Shown in pieces: positions 8,617 through 17,861 of a DNA stretch of 64,000 nucleotides; within the stretch, counting starts at the first letter, position 1, and each line of letters starts with the position of its first letter. The translations under genes were made by a program, and so were the position numbers. Below the pieces are notes generated by a model. It was not told where the DNA came from and did no database searches. It saw nothing but the letters and a program-made list of their open reading frames with translations. Source of the DNA: DAOSXA01 sp964526835 (lineage in GTDB: Bacteria; Zixibacteria; MSB-5A5; GN15; FEB-12); NCBI GenBank assembly GCA_964526835.1, contig CAZGMK010000003.1:62001-126000 (forward strand), written 5' to 3'.

Positions 8617-9140
8617 GGGCTCCCGCCTGGATCGCCCGGGTCGCTGTCTTCTCGGCTCTGGTTTACATTGTCTCCTGGGCCACCGGGTTCCTGCCCAATG
8701 TAACCCTCGGCTTCTTCGTTATCTTCTCTGCAGGTTATCTCTGGGGAGGCGCCGCCGGTGTTACGACCGGCGCTATCGGATTTGGGCTATGGTCCGCGTT
8801 TAATCCCTATGGTCCGGCGCCGCTTCCGATCATGGGCGCCCAGGCCCTTGGCGGGACCCTGGTCGGATTGATCGGGCAAATGGCCAGCCGATTCAGGCTC
8901 GAGGCGTTGACGCGCGGGTGGCGCATAGTTCTGCTGGCGTTCACGGGGGTGTTCGCTACGGTTGTATTCTATTTGCCGGTGACACTGGTTGATGCCTGGC
9001 TTTTTCAGCCCTTCAAGGCTCGTCTCATCGCCGGCATCGGCTGGTCGCTCTGGCCGATAGCGGCCAATGCGGTAATTTTCCCTTTGCTTTTCGGCGCCAC
9101 CGCAGCCTTATATGCCAGGGAACGAAAGCAGCGAGCATGA
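8613..9140 (+). CDS. ECF-transporter S-component-like membrane protein
   Basis: 175 residues. The ATG at 8613 overlaps the protease stop in an ATGA arrangement. Five to six hydrophobic helices are visible: ARVAVFSALVYIVSWATGF, TLGFFVIFSAGYLWGG, TTGAIGFGLWSAFNP with PLPIMGAQALGGTLVG, IVLLAFTGVFATVVFYLPV and a C-terminal IAANAVIFPLLFGATAAL. This size and layout resembles substrate-binding S components of energy-coupling-factor importers for vitamins. No EcfA/EcfT genes lie nearby, so it would use shared energising subunits. The downstream barrel may deliver the same ligand across the outer membrane, but the substrate is not evident. Confidence 0.68.
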   Translation: MRAPAWIARVAVFSALVYIVSWATGFLPNVTLGFFVIFSAGYLWGGAAGVTTGAIGFGLWSAFNPYGPAPLPIMGAQALGGTLVGLIGQMASRFRLEALTRGWRIVLLAFTGVFATVVFYLPVTLVDAWLFQPFKARLIAGIGWSLWPIAANAVIFPLLFGATAALYARERKQRA

Positions 9141-11173
9141 GACACTTTCTTCCGGTACTGGTCATTCTGGTCGGTGTTACCTCCTGCCTGGCGGAAGTAC
9201 CGACAGACCTTCCCGAGTCTCCGGACTCGGACACACTGGAGATCGAAACCACTCTCATCGACACAGTAGCCGATACAGCGCTGGCGATCGACGCTGCTTC
9301 AGCCGATACCTCCGGCGTTCACCCCGACAGCACAGCCGACTTCGCCGAGCGTCTGGCGCAGTACCGCGAGCGCCAGCGTCGGCGCCCCGCCTATCTCAGT
9401 TGGGAGGACAGCCTTGCGGCCTACGTTATGACGCCCCGCCTCGACCAGTTTCCGTTTGTATCCAGCACGTTCTGGCACGATGCCGGGGGGTACTTCCGTG
9501 GCGATCCATCGTTCTTCATCATGGAACGCCAGGTGACGCCTATGCGAACGGCCGTCAGCCCGTTCGGGCTTGGCGGCCGGCGGCTCGGTATTGTCAATGC
9601 CGGCATGCCCTTTGAGCCCTTTCAGCATAATGTCGAGCCGGATGGCCTGACCGATATGAATCTGCTTCCGACGGCGTCCGATCATCACGCCTGGACGGTG
9701 GCGGGTCCGACCGGGATGCTATTCGGCGCCCCGAGCGCAGTGGCCTCACTCGTGACAATGCCTATGAATCCCGACAGCGACAGAGCTCACTCGTCGATTC
9801 GAGGTGAGAAGGGAGGTTTCAGCTACTCCTGGGTGCGCGGAATGTTCGTGAGGCACTTTCCAGGTGGGAAACGGATTGAAGCGGGTGTCGGCTATCGTGA
9901 ATCTGAAGGGCCCTCTCTGCGACGCAATGACGATGCCTACGACTACAGCGGTAACATATATCTACCGTTCGCCTTCAATTGGGGGCTGCGCGCTGATGGC
10001 AGGCTGGTCAGTCGCGACGGCTACCTGGCAATCCGCCCGGATCAGTTCGGTGCGTCAATACAGCGCGACGGCTTCAATCGACAGGCCGTTCTGGCCATCG
10101 ACCGCTCCAGCGCGGACGGCGCCGCCCGTTACGAAATCGGCTACCGTCACCTGCGCCAGGGCTCAAATCTGAACGGGGCCTATCGAGGTCGATTCAATTA
10201 CACCGGTCATGCCGGGTTCCTGTCGGCCGAGCGGATCATCGGCGGCACGACGATGCTGCGTGCGCGGGTCGAAGGCGACTATCTCGAATATGATCCGGGC
10301 GGCGCGCTGAGCCTGCGTCGCGGCGCCGATGCCTCGATGTCATTGCTGCGAATGACCGACGGCTGGCGCTGGTCGGCCCTGCTCGGAGGTCGGTACGATC
10401 AGGACTACGGTTTTCTGCCGCGTGCGACTCTGCTGCTGATGAACGAAGGTGAAAAACACCTGTTTATGGCCTCGACCGGATATCTCGAACGAGCCCCCAC
10501 GCTTCATGAAGTTCATCTGCCCTTCCAGGTGGCCGGCATCTATCCATCGGCCTTCGGCCGATATGCCGACCGCGGGAATCCGGACCTGAAGCCTGAGCGC
10601 CAGCTTGTGGGCAGCCTTCGCATGGAACTGGGCGATCTGGATGACGCTTTTATCCTCCATGTGACCGGGGGGCACATTGCCGACGGCATTGACTGGTTGA
10701 CGGCTGCGCGGACTGACGCAGCCGGCGGCGCCTACCTGCAGTTCCGCCCTGAAAATACCAACCTCGGCTTCATGAATACAACGCTGACGGCCCGTTTGGC
10801 GCTGGCCGACTATGCTCGTCTGCGGATAGGGGGCTCCCATCATTTCATCGACTATGAGGACCTTGAGCAGAGGCCGTATTCCCCTGAATACCAGTTCTTT
10901 GGCGGCCTGGAGTTACATTATCGCTGGGAATCCCGCCTGACGGATTTCTACCTTTATGGAGAGCTGGTCTCCACCGGCCCCTACGATGGACACGTCGAAG
11001 TCGAGATGGGCCAGGACCCGGTCCTCAATGTCGTTGGTTCGCTTGGGCTGAAGGACTTCCGCTTCTTTCTGGTGTGGCAAAACATGATCAGCCGCGCTTA
11101 CAAAGTGCGGGACTTGCAGACTCTGCCCGGCCGTTTCTTCTACTACGGGATTGCGTGGCAATTCCTCGACTAG
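9137..11173 (+). CDS. TonB-dependent-receptor-like outer-membrane beta-barrel
   Basis: 678 residues, start overlapping the upstream gene by 4 bases. It has a signal peptide and a low-complexity Asp/Thr/Ser region up to about residue 75. A short plug-like part follows (FGLGGRRLGIVNAGMPFEP ... MNLLPTASDHH). The remaining 450 residues alternate as amphipathic strands, and the extracellular-loop motif RGNPDLKPERQL is typical of TonB-dependent receptors. The plug is shorter than usual and no TonB box is obvious. Pairing with the ECF S-like gene suggests uptake of a small organic ligand. It could also be a porin-like relative without a true plug. Confidence 0.72.
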   Translation: MRHFLPVLVILVGVTSCLAEVPTDLPESPDSDTLEIETTLIDTVADTALAIDAASADTSGVHPDSTADFAERLAQYRERQRRRPAYLSWEDSLAAYVMTPRLDQFPFVSSTFWHDAGGYFRGDPSFFIMERQVTPMRTAVSPFGLGGRRLGIVNAGMPFEPFQHNVEPDGLTDMNLLPTASDHHAWTVAGPTGMLFGAPSAVASLVTMPMNPDSDRAHSSIRGEKGGFSYSWVRGMFVRHFPGGKRIEAGVGYRESEGPSLRRNDDAYDYSGNIYLPFAFNWGLRADGRLVSRDGYLAIRPDQFGASIQRDGFNRQAVLAIDRSSADGAARYEIGYRHLRQGSNLNGAYRGRFNYTGHAGFLSAERIIGGTTMLRARVEGDYLEYDPGGALSLRRGADASMSLLRMTDGWRWSALLGGRYDQDYGFLPRATLLLMNEGEKHLFMASTGYLERAPTLHEVHLPFQVAGIYPSAFGRYADRGNPDLKPERQLVGSLRMELGDLDDAFILHVTGGHIADGIDWLTAARTDAAGGAYLQFRPENTNLGFMNTTLTARLALADYARLRIGGSHHFIDYEDLEQRPYSPEYQFFGGLELHYRWESRLTDFYLYGELVSTGPYDGHVEVEMGQDPVLNVVGSLGLKDFRFFLVWQNMISRAYKVRDLQTLPGRFFYYGIAWQFLD

Positions 11174-11193
11174 TCCTGTTCCCAGCCCGTTTG

Positions 11194-11222
11194 TTGACTT
11201 GGGCCGGTCGCCTGTCTTTATT
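11194..11222 (+). promoter_or_regulatory. Predicted sigma-70 promoter for the HD-domain gene
   Basis: TTGACT (11194-11199) and TTTATT (11217-11222) are separated by 17 bases. Transcription would start around 11228-11230, right at the ATG of the next gene. The stretch before that ATG has no purine-rich ribosome site, which fits a leaderless message. Confidence 0.5.
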
Positions 11223-11229
11223 CTGTTCT

Positions 11230-11790
11230 ATGTCAGAACTCCAACTTACTCGAGGTCAGGCCTACGATTTGGTGATCGAAAAGATCGGTTCGGGTAACTT
11301 GCTCAAACACATTCTGGCGGTTGAAGCCGGAATGCGCCGTCTGGCCGAGCATCTGGGGCGCGACCCTGACCACTGGGGTCTGGTGGGCCTGGTTCATGAT
11401 CTGGACTACAATGAAACCAAGGATGACCCCGACCGTCACGCCTTCATAACTTGCAAGTGGCTGGCCGATTATCACCTGCCGGAGGACATGATCGACGCCA
11501 TCAAAGCTCATCCCGGTCACCAGCCGCCCCGAACCGAGCTCGATTGGGCGCTCTTCGCCACTGACCCGGCCACGGGCTTCATCGTCGCCTGCGCCCTTAT
11601 GCATCCCGATAGGAGTCTGGATGCCATTGATGAGGCTTTCATGCTGCGTCGATTTGACGAGAAGCGATTCGCCGCCGGCGCCTCGCGCGAGAACATACGG
11701 GCCTGCTCAGAGTTGGGGTTGGAATTGGGGGAGTTCCTGATGCTGATTCGCGAGGGAATGCTCTCCATCAGCGACCGGCTGGAGCTCTGA
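11230..11790 (+). CDS. HD-domain hydrolase
   Basis: 186 residues with the start at 11230. The HD signature is present: an early conserved His (LLKHILAVEAGM), then GLVGLVHDLDYNE (the His-Asp pair) and a later HPGHQPPR, with an Asp in ALFATDPATG. These are the metal-ligand positions of the HD superfamily, whose members hydrolyse phosphate esters of nucleotides. The protein is cytoplasmic. The actual substrate cannot be read from the sequence. The next gene begins one base after its stop, so the two are co-transcribed. Confidence 0.82.
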   Translation: MSELQLTRGQAYDLVIEKIGSGNLLKHILAVEAGMRRLAEHLGRDPDHWGLVGLVHDLDYNETKDDPDRHAFITCKWLADYHLPEDMIDAIKAHPGHQPPRTELDWALFATDPATGFIVACALMHPDRSLDAIDEAFMLRRFDEKRFAAGASRENIRACSELGLELGEFLMLIREGMLSISDRLEL

Positions 11791-11791
11791 G

Positions 11792-13114
11792 ATGAGCCGC
11801 GAGTTCTCGTTATGGCGGCGGGATGTCATCGGCTGGTCTCTTTACGATTTCGCAAACACGATCTACTCGATGAATATTGTGTCGCTCTATCTGAAGCGAT
11901 ACATCATCGAGGACCTCGGCTATGACGATCGTTACTTCGACATTCCCTATGCGATTTCGATGGGGTTTGCGGCTCTGCTGCTACCGGCGCTCGGCACTAT
12001 GTCGGACTATGGCGCCAAGAAACGTCTGTTCCTGTTCTTGTTCACCCTGACCTGTTGCCTATCGGTGGGCCTGCTGGCGATCGTGCCGCCATCGATGGTC
12101 GCAATGATAATAGTACTCTTCATTATTGCCAATTTTTCCTATGAAGCCGGTCAGCCCTTCTATAACGCTCTGCTGTATTCGGTGGCAAGTGGACGGCAGG
12201 CCCGATATGTTAGTGGTATCGGCGTTTCGTTCGGCTATGTCGGTTCCATTGTCGGAATGATACTGGTGCTGCCGTTTGTGACCGGCGAAGTGTTCGGTCT
12301 CGACGTACCGGGGCTCAGTGGGGGGGGGAAGGTATGGGCCTTTGCGCCCACTGCCGTGATGTTCGCTGTATTCGCCGCACCCGTGTTTCTCTGGGTACGC
12401 GAGCGCCCAGGCGCTCTGAGCGGCAAGCCTCGAATGGGCCCCGCCTATCGTGATGTCTGGCGGGCTGTCCGCGATACCCGTCGTTACCCGGGCGTACTGC
12501 GCTTTCTTATCGCCGATTACTTCTTCGAGGACGCCGTCGCTACCGTCATCATAAATATTGGCATATACTGCTCGATTGTTCTGCACATGGCCGATGGGGA
12601 GATAACGACTTTCCTGATTATTTCAACCGTGTCAGCCGTAATCGGATCGTTTGTGATCGGCTTGATTGCCCGGCGAGTCGCCCTGAAGCCTCTTCTGGCA
12701 GTGATTGCAATCGTCTGGATCATATGTTTGTCCGCATTTGTTGTCGTGGATGATATGACGACTGTCTGGATACTGGGTTCGGTCGTGGGAATTGTGCTGG
12801 GTGGCCTGTGGACGGTGACTCGCCCTATGCTTGCCGAACTTGTGCCGGCGGGAGAGCTGGGTCGCTTCTTTGGACTGTTTTCCCTCTCGGGCCGGGCTGC
12901 TGCTGTGGTCGGCCCCCTGATCTGGACCTCGGTAGTATTCCTGTTCCATCCCGAGCGTCCTCTCGGGCAGTGGCTGGCACGCACTGTCGGCGCACCTGAA
13001 CCTTCCATTGAACTGTCCTATAAGTTGGCGGTGTTGAGTCTGGCCGTGATGATGCTGGTTGGCCTGTTTATCCTCAGACGAGTGCCGCGGCCTCGAGGTG
13101 ATCGCGATGCGTAA
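11792..13114 (+). CDS. MFS transporter, UMF1/Atg22-like family
   Basis: 440 residues with about 12 hydrophobic helices. The N-terminus VIGWSLYDFANTIYSMNI is the hallmark of the Atg22-like (UMF1) branch, in which a W-x-x-Y-D-F-A-N motif opens helix 1. Internal loops such as MSDYGAKKRLFLF and ELVPAGELGRFFGLFSLSGRAA match the same family. Fungal relatives export amino acids from the vacuole; bacterial substrates are largely unknown. It follows the HD gene by 1 base and overlaps the PHP gene after it by 8. Confidence 0.88.
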   Translation: MSREFSLWRRDVIGWSLYDFANTIYSMNIVSLYLKRYIIEDLGYDDRYFDIPYAISMGFAALLLPALGTMSDYGAKKRLFLFLFTLTCCLSVGLLAIVPPSMVAMIIVLFIIANFSYEAGQPFYNALLYSVASGRQARYVSGIGVSFGYVGSIVGMILVLPFVTGEVFGLDVPGLSGGGKVWAFAPTAVMFAVFAAPVFLWVRERPGALSGKPRMGPAYRDVWRAVRDTRRYPGVLRFLIADYFFEDAVATVIINIGIYCSIVLHMADGEITTFLIISTVSAVIGSFVIGLIARRVALKPLLAVIAIVWIICLSAFVVVDDMTTVWILGSVVGIVLGGLWTVTRPMLAELVPAGELGRFFGLFSLSGRAAAVVGPLIWTSVVFLFHPERPLGQWLARTVGAPEPSIELSYKLAVLSLAVMMLVGLFILRRVPRPRGDRDA

Positions 13115-14174
13115 AGCCATGGACCGCTGGTACCAGTATAGCGGGGTGATGCACATTCACACGACGGCCTCCGATGGCACGAAACCCATCGATGAAGTGA
13201 TCGCGATCGGCCGCGAGGTGGGGCTCGACTTCATGATGTTCTCTGATCACATGACCCTGCGACACCGCGATGAAGGCAGGGAGGGATTCTATGGCAAGAC
13301 GCTGGTGGCCATCGGGTATGAGCACAACGACGCCGACGATCGCAATCACTATCTCCTATTCGATTCCCCTGGCGTATATGCCTCGCGCTCCCGGGCCGCG
13401 GATTACGTCAACGCCGGGGCCGTCGATGGGGCTGTCGGCATCATTGCCCATCCCGACGAGGCGCGCAGCAGATTGGCCGAGTATCCGCCCTATCCCTGGA
13501 CCGACTGGGAGGTGGCGGGATTCACCGGGATTGAATTGTGGAATCAGATGTCGGAATGGATGGAGCGCCTCACTCGGTTCAATAAGCTCATCATGGCGTT
13601 TTCACCGCGCAAGTCGATGGTTGCACCGTCGCGGCGGACTCTGAGACGATGGGATGAAATCAACCTCAGACGTCGCTGTGTCGGGGTGGCCGGAGCCGAT
13701 GCCCACGCCTTTCGGATCAGAGCCTGGCCGCTGACCGTCGAAGTGTTCCCTTACAAAGTGCATTTCCGTTCATTGCGGTGCTATGTCTTATTGCCGCAGG
13801 CCATGAGCGAAAACGACGCAAAGGCGAGAAACCAGCTATACCGGGCCATTTGCGAATGCCGATTGTTCTTCGCCAATGTGCGATGGGGGGATGCCGATAG
13901 CTTCGAATTCTGGGCCGAGAGCGATGGGGTAAGGGCGATCTGTGGCCAGTGGCTGCCGTTCAAGGGCCGGGCCGATCTGCACGCCCGCTTGCCGCACTCG
14001 GCCGAAATCAGAGTAATTCGGAACGGCACGCAGATACACTCAGTGCGAACGGATAGAGTGGCCTTCCGGCTCAGCAGTCCCGGCGTCTACCGTCTCGAAG
14101 CCCATCGGTTCGGCCGGGGGTGGATTTACACTAATCACATACGCATCGGAACGGAGGACGGGCACCGTGACTGA
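13107..14174 (+). CDS. PHP-domain metal-dependent phosphoesterase
   Basis: 355 residues. The ATG at 13107 lies behind GAGGTG; an ATG at 13119 is possible. MHIHTTASDGTKPIDEVI supplies the HxH pair, followed by MMFSDHMTLRH, IGYEHND, IIAHPDEARSR and the late GVAGADAHAFR, a full set of PHP metal ligands. The last 100 residues are a separate beta-rich region (SFEFWAESDGVRAI ... GVYRLEAHRFG). The family contains phosphatases and nucleases, and the substrate is not identifiable. It is the second PHP protein in this gene run, distinct from the one at 5591 in length and domain layout. Confidence 0.83.
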   Translation: MRKAMDRWYQYSGVMHIHTTASDGTKPIDEVIAIGREVGLDFMMFSDHMTLRHRDEGREGFYGKTLVAIGYEHNDADDRNHYLLFDSPGVYASRSRAADYVNAGAVDGAVGIIAHPDEARSRLAEYPPYPWTDWEVAGFTGIELWNQMSEWMERLTRFNKLIMAFSPRKSMVAPSRRTLRRWDEINLRRRCVGVAGADAHAFRIRAWPLTVEVFPYKVHFRSLRCYVLLPQAMSENDAKARNQLYRAICECRLFFANVRWGDADSFEFWAESDGVRAICGQWLPFKGRADLHARLPHSAEIRVIRNGTQIHSVRTDRVAFRLSSPGVYRLEAHRFGRGWIYTNHIRIGTEDGHRD

Positions 14175-14562
14175 AATCGTTGACCTCAGTGAGCTGCTAT
14201 CTGATTCGCCCGCTGACGCCGGCATTTCATATGGCAAGTTCGTTGTGATCAGCAGGGGGAAGAAGACTTGGCTGGTGTTGGGTGTCCGGAGTGACTATCC
14301 GTATCATGCCATGCTTGTGGCGGCTTTCTGCGATCGGGAATCGCTTCCCTGTCGCTGGGAGCAAAGACCGGACGTGGTCCGAATCGATCACGACTTCACT
14401 ACCGTTGACGGAGGAGGAATGTTCGAACTCAATGGCGAGACCGGAACGCTCAGCCTCACCGGGGAATCGCGGGCCTATGGACCGGTCCGCCGACGCGACC
14501 TGGAGTCGTTGAGGAGGAGTATCGGGGGACTGACCAAGTTGACCCTGGTTGTGGATTCATAG
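14167..14562 (+). CDS. Small protein of unknown function
   Basis: 131 residues from a GTG start that overlaps the PHP gene by 8 bases. I do not recognise a family. It has no signal peptide or membrane segment. The centre (KFVVISRGKKTWLVLG, then YHAMLVAAFCDRESLP) looks like an alternating beta sheet, and the end is a short amphipathic helix. The coupling to the PHP gene suggests a shared role. It is the last gene before the complex I promoter. Confidence 0.68.
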   Translation: MTEIVDLSELLSDSPADAGISYGKFVVISRGKKTWLVLGVRSDYPYHAMLVAAFCDRESLPCRWEQRPDVVRIDHDFTTVDGGGMFELNGETGTLSLTGESRAYGPVRRRDLESLRRSIGGLTKLTLVVDS

Positions 14563-14712
14563 CCGCTTGTGACGAAAGGTACAAGCCCGGTTCTCTCGAC
14601 AACCCCGGTGTTTCTGGATAATCTCTTGTCATTTGGTCGAATACGCGAACTGAGCAAGCGGATAACAGCGGAATAGCAAACCACTATTGGGTAGAAATAT
14701 TTCCAAAAATCG

Positions 14713-14740
14713 TTGACAAGATCGCGTACCAGCCTATAAC
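14713..14740 (+). promoter_or_regulatory. Predicted sigma-70 promoter of the nuo operon
   Basis: A perfect TTGACA (14713-14718) and TATAAC (14735-14740) are separated by 16 bases in the 220-base gap before nuoA. Transcription would begin near 14747, giving a leader of about 36 bases. The rest of the gap shows nothing else I can name. Confidence 0.75.
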
Positions 14741-14782
14741 TTGCCCCGATTATTGGGAGCATGTTTGGAATTGCGCTGAACT

Positions 14783-15139
14783 ATGTTTGATACTTTTTAC
14801 CCGATCCTGTTTCTATTCCTGGTCGCCTTGGTTCTGGCCGTAGTGTTTCTGTTCTTGTCACGCCTGATTGGGCGGCGCACACAGCTGGGAAGGAAGACAG
14901 ATCCCTACGAGTGCGGAATTGAACCTGAAGGGACAACTCGAGAACCGATTCCCGTGAAGTTCTACATGGTGGCGATCCTCTTCATTCTGTTCGATATTGA
15001 GATCATTTTTCTATACCCGTGGGCGGTGATCGCCCGTAAGCTGGGCCTCTTCGGGTTGATTGAGATGCTCGTATTTATCTCGATCCTGCTGGTTGGTTAC
15101 TTCTATATCCTGGGACGTGGAGCGTTGAAGTGGGACTAG
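14783..15139 (+). CDS. nuoA: NADH-quinone oxidoreductase subunit A
   Basis: 118 residues with three membrane helices (residues about 4-27, 60-84, 92-112). DPYECGIEPEGTTREPIPVKFYMVAILFILFDIEIIFLYPWA carries the conserved quinone-site loop and acidic helix of NuoA (shown here as the segment at residues 36-77: DPYECGIEP, then FDIEIIFLYPWA). An in-frame stop immediately precedes the ATG, so the start is fixed. Its ribosome site is weak. It is the first gene of the complete nuoA-N set and overlaps nuoB by 10 bases. Confidence 0.95.
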   Translation: MFDTFYPILFLFLVALVLAVVFLFLSRLIGRRTQLGRKTDPYECGIEPEGTTREPIPVKFYMVAILFILFDIEIIFLYPWAVIARKLGLFGLIEMLVFISILLVGYFYILGRGALKWD

Positions 15140-15633
15140 AAGAGAAGATTCCCGATTCGATCATACTCACTACGCTTGATTCGATGGTCAACTGGGCTCA
15201 CAAGCGTTCCATGTGGCCTCTCGGCTTTGGGTTAGCCTGTTGCGCCATCGAGATGATCTCGACTTTCGCCGCTCATTTCGATATCTCTCGTTTCGGCATG
15301 GAAGTTATGAGGCCGTCGCCGCGCCAGGCCGACCTGATGATCGTGGCCGGGCGCGTTTCACAGAAGATGGCCCCGGTAGTTAAGACGTTGTACGAACAAA
15401 TGCCCAACCCGAAATGGGTACTTTCGATGGGGGCATGTGCCTCTTGTGGTGGTGTTTTCAACAACTATGCTCTGGTTCAAGGAGTCGATCGGATTATCCC
15501 GGTGGATATCTATGTTCCCGGTTGTCCGCCCCGGCCTGAGCAGTTGATGGAAGGCATCCTGAAGCTTTTCGAGAAAGTGGAAAAGGAGTCGCTCAAGGAT
15601 AGTAATGAGCAGTGGGGGCGCCGCATCGGCTGA
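15130..15633 (+). CDS. nuoB: NADH-quinone oxidoreductase subunit B
   Basis: 167 residues from a GTG start. It carries the N2 iron-sulfur cluster next to the quinone site. The four ligands are visible: adjacent Cys37 and Cys38 in GFGLACCAIEM, Cys103 in GACASCGG and Cys132 in VPGCPPRPEQL, with the spacing usual for the family. The protein is a peripheral subunit of the Q-module. A 71-base gap to nuoC follows, the largest between the A-M subunit genes, and no obvious signal is seen in it. Confidence 0.96.
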   Translation: MGLEEKIPDSIILTTLDSMVNWAHKRSMWPLGFGLACCAIEMISTFAAHFDISRFGMEVMRPSPRQADLMIVAGRVSQKMAPVVKTLYEQMPNPKWVLSMGACASCGGVFNNYALVQGVDRIIPVDIYVPGCPPRPEQLMEGILKLFEKVEKESLKDSNEQWGRRIG

Positions 15634-15704
15634 ATCCTCGTGGCATTCGGCAAGGCATGATGTTAGAACGCCCGGCATTGTGATTTTGAGCACAAGGTCA
15701 TTCG

Positions 15705-16220
15705 ATGGAAGAGATAGTTCGCGGATTTCTCAAGGACAACTTTGAGGACGCCATTCTGGAGGAAGACAACTTCCGGGGCGATCTCTCATTCCGGATTGAC
15801 CCTGACGCCGTCATCGGAATCTGTCGTGCGTTTCTGGATGACAAGGAGTTGGAGGTTCACTATCTGGCTGATCTAACCTGTGTGGACTGGCTCGGTCACG
15901 CTGAAGAGAAGGATGGCCGCTTCGAAGTTGTCTACAACCTGTATTCGATTCCGCGCAAGTTCCGCTTTTTCCTGAAAGCTCGTCTGGACGGCAGCCGACC
16001 CGTGATCGCCAGTGTGACAGATCTGTGGCCGTCGGCCAACTGGATGGAGCGCGAAGTATACGATATGTTCGGGGTGATCTTCGAGGGCCATCCCAATCTG
16101 ACCAAGATACTCACTCCCGATGACCTTGAGGGCCATCCGTTGCGTCGCGATTTCCCGCTGACCTGGGAGCATCCTCAGTTCTCCTTCAACAAGGATGATC
16201 CGCCAGAGGTGGTGAAGTGA
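15705..16220 (+). CDS. nuoC: NADH-quinone oxidoreductase subunit C (30 kDa)
   Basis: 171 residues. The signature of the 30-kDa subunit is clear: ANWMEREVYDMFGVIFEGHP then LRRDFPLTWEHPQFSF. The N-terminal half (HYLADLTCVDWLG, FEVVYNLYSIPRKFR) is the usual alpha/beta domain. The subunit sits in the hydrophilic arm against NuoD. It is a separate gene here, not fused to nuoD as in enterobacteria. Its TGA stop overlaps the nuoD start. Confidence 0.95.
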   Translation: MEEIVRGFLKDNFEDAILEEDNFRGDLSFRIDPDAVIGICRAFLDDKELEVHYLADLTCVDWLGHAEEKDGRFEVVYNLYSIPRKFRFFLKARLDGSRPVIASVTDLWPSANWMEREVYDMFGVIFEGHPNLTKILTPDDLEGHPLRRDFPLTWEHPQFSFNKDDPPEVVK

Positions 16221-17392
16221 TGGCAGAAGTCAAGACCCTGACAATGAATATGGGACCGCAACACCCATCAACGCATGGTGTGTTGCGGGTCAAAGTCGAG
16301 CTGGACGGTGAGAAGATTGTTAAGGCCGAACCGATCATCGGTTACCTGCACACCGGCATCGAGAAGACGATGGAGTCCAAGCTCTACTACAAGGCGCTGC
16401 CGTGCACCGATCGCATGGAGTACCTTTCGCCCATGTCCAACAATCTCGGTTACTGCCTGGCGGTCGAGAAACTGATGGATATTGATGTCCCGGAGAAGGT
16501 CAAGTGGGCGCGCGTCTGCCTGGCCGAACTGACCAGGGTAATGTCCCATCTGGCCTGGCTTGGAACCCACGCTCTGGACATCGGGGCTATGTCAATGCTG
16601 CTGTACGCCTTCCGCGAGCGAGAGTCGATCATCGACATCTACGAAGCCTGCGCGGGCCAGCGGATGATGACGTCGTACATACGTATTGGTGGTTTGGCCA
16701 AGGATCTTCCACCGGACTTCGACAAGCTCTCTCGGAAAGCCGTCAAACAGATTCGGGAGAGGCTGGAGGATTACGAGAATCTCCTGACCAACAACCAGAT
16801 CTGGATAGGTCGTACGAGGAATGTTGCGGTTATCTCCGCCGAGGATGCTATTGCGTGGTCGCTATCGGGTCCGATGCTTCGCGGCAGTGGCGTGAGGAAG
16901 GACCTTCGCAAAGACAATCCATATAGCGGCTACGAAAACTTCGACTTTGAGGTCCCCGTTGGGAAGAACGGCGATACGTACGATCGATATCTCATCCGAT
17001 TGGAGGAGATGCGCCAGTCCATGCGTATTGTCGAGCAGGCCCTTGACGGCATGCCGGAAGGACCGTATCGGGCCCATGTGCCGGGAGTGATATTGCCGCC
17101 GAAGGAGGACGTGCTCTACAAAATGGAATCGATGATCTTCCACTTCAAGATCATCACCGAGGGTTTCAAGGCGCCCACCGGCTCGGTCTACGCCGGGATC
17201 GAAGCACCCAAGGGGGAACTCGGCTTCTATATCTCGGGCGATGGCACCAATAAGCCACGACGAGTCCGGGTAAGACCGCCGTCATTTATCAACCTTGCGG
17301 CCCTTCCGCTTCTGACCGAGGGATCGCTGTTTTCCGACATGGTGACAGCCATTGGGACAATCGATATCGTACTTGGTGAGGTGGATCGATGA
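16220..17392 (+). CDS. nuoD: NADH-quinone oxidoreductase subunit D (49 kDa)
   Basis: 390 residues from the ATG at 16220, with GAGG about 11 bases upstream; a GTG one codon earlier is possible. MNMGPQHPSTHGVLRVKVEL near the start and MESKLYYKALPCTDRMEYL contain the quinone-site His and Tyr region inherited from the NiFe-hydrogenase large subunit. The end, GTIDIVLGEVDR, is the usual C-terminus. The subunit lines the quinone channel together with NuoB. The length is normal for the stand-alone form. Confidence 0.96.
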   Translation: MAEVKTLTMNMGPQHPSTHGVLRVKVELDGEKIVKAEPIIGYLHTGIEKTMESKLYYKALPCTDRMEYLSPMSNNLGYCLAVEKLMDIDVPEKVKWARVCLAELTRVMSHLAWLGTHALDIGAMSMLLYAFRERESIIDIYEACAGQRMMTSYIRIGGLAKDLPPDFDKLSRKAVKQIRERLEDYENLLTNNQIWIGRTRNVAVISAEDAIAWSLSGPMLRGSGVRKDLRKDNPYSGYENFDFEVPVGKNGDTYDRYLIRLEEMRQSMRIVEQALDGMPEGPYRAHVPGVILPPKEDVLYKMESMIFHFKIITEGFKAPTGSVYAGIEAPKGELGFYISGDGTNKPRRVRVRPPSFINLAALPLLTEGSLFSDMVTAIGTIDIVLGEVDR

Positions 17393-17861
17393 CATTAACC
17401 ACCGAGTCAATTGAGACGATCAAGCAGAAGGCGGCCAGGTATCCCGACCGCAAGTCCGCCATCCTACCGGCTCTGACAGTCGCCTACCGGCAGGTCGGCC
17501 ACTTGAACGACCAGCTTTATCGCGAGATATCCGAGGTAATTCGCGTGCCCTATCTGGAGGTCGCCGAAGCGGCGACGTTCTATACGATGTTTCCGAAGAA
17601 GCCGGTCGGCAAGTACCTCATCCAGGTCTGTCATAACATATCCTGCGCCCTCCTCGGGGCCGATTCCCTTGTCAGCTACCTTGAGGAGAAATTGGATATC
17701 AAGAAGGGCGAGACAACACCGAATGGCATGTTCACGTTGATCACAGTGGAGTGCCTGGGCTCGTGCGCCACAGCTCCGATGATGCAGGTCAATCAGGACT
17801 ACTACGAAAACCTGACCCGCGAGAAGGTCGACAGGATTCTGCAGGAATTGAGGGACAAAGG

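Noticed and set aside
14761..14790. Nine-codon leader ORF overlapping the nuoA start
   Set aside because: GGGAG lies only one base before its ATG, too close to act as a ribosome site. It could still aid coupling but is not supported.
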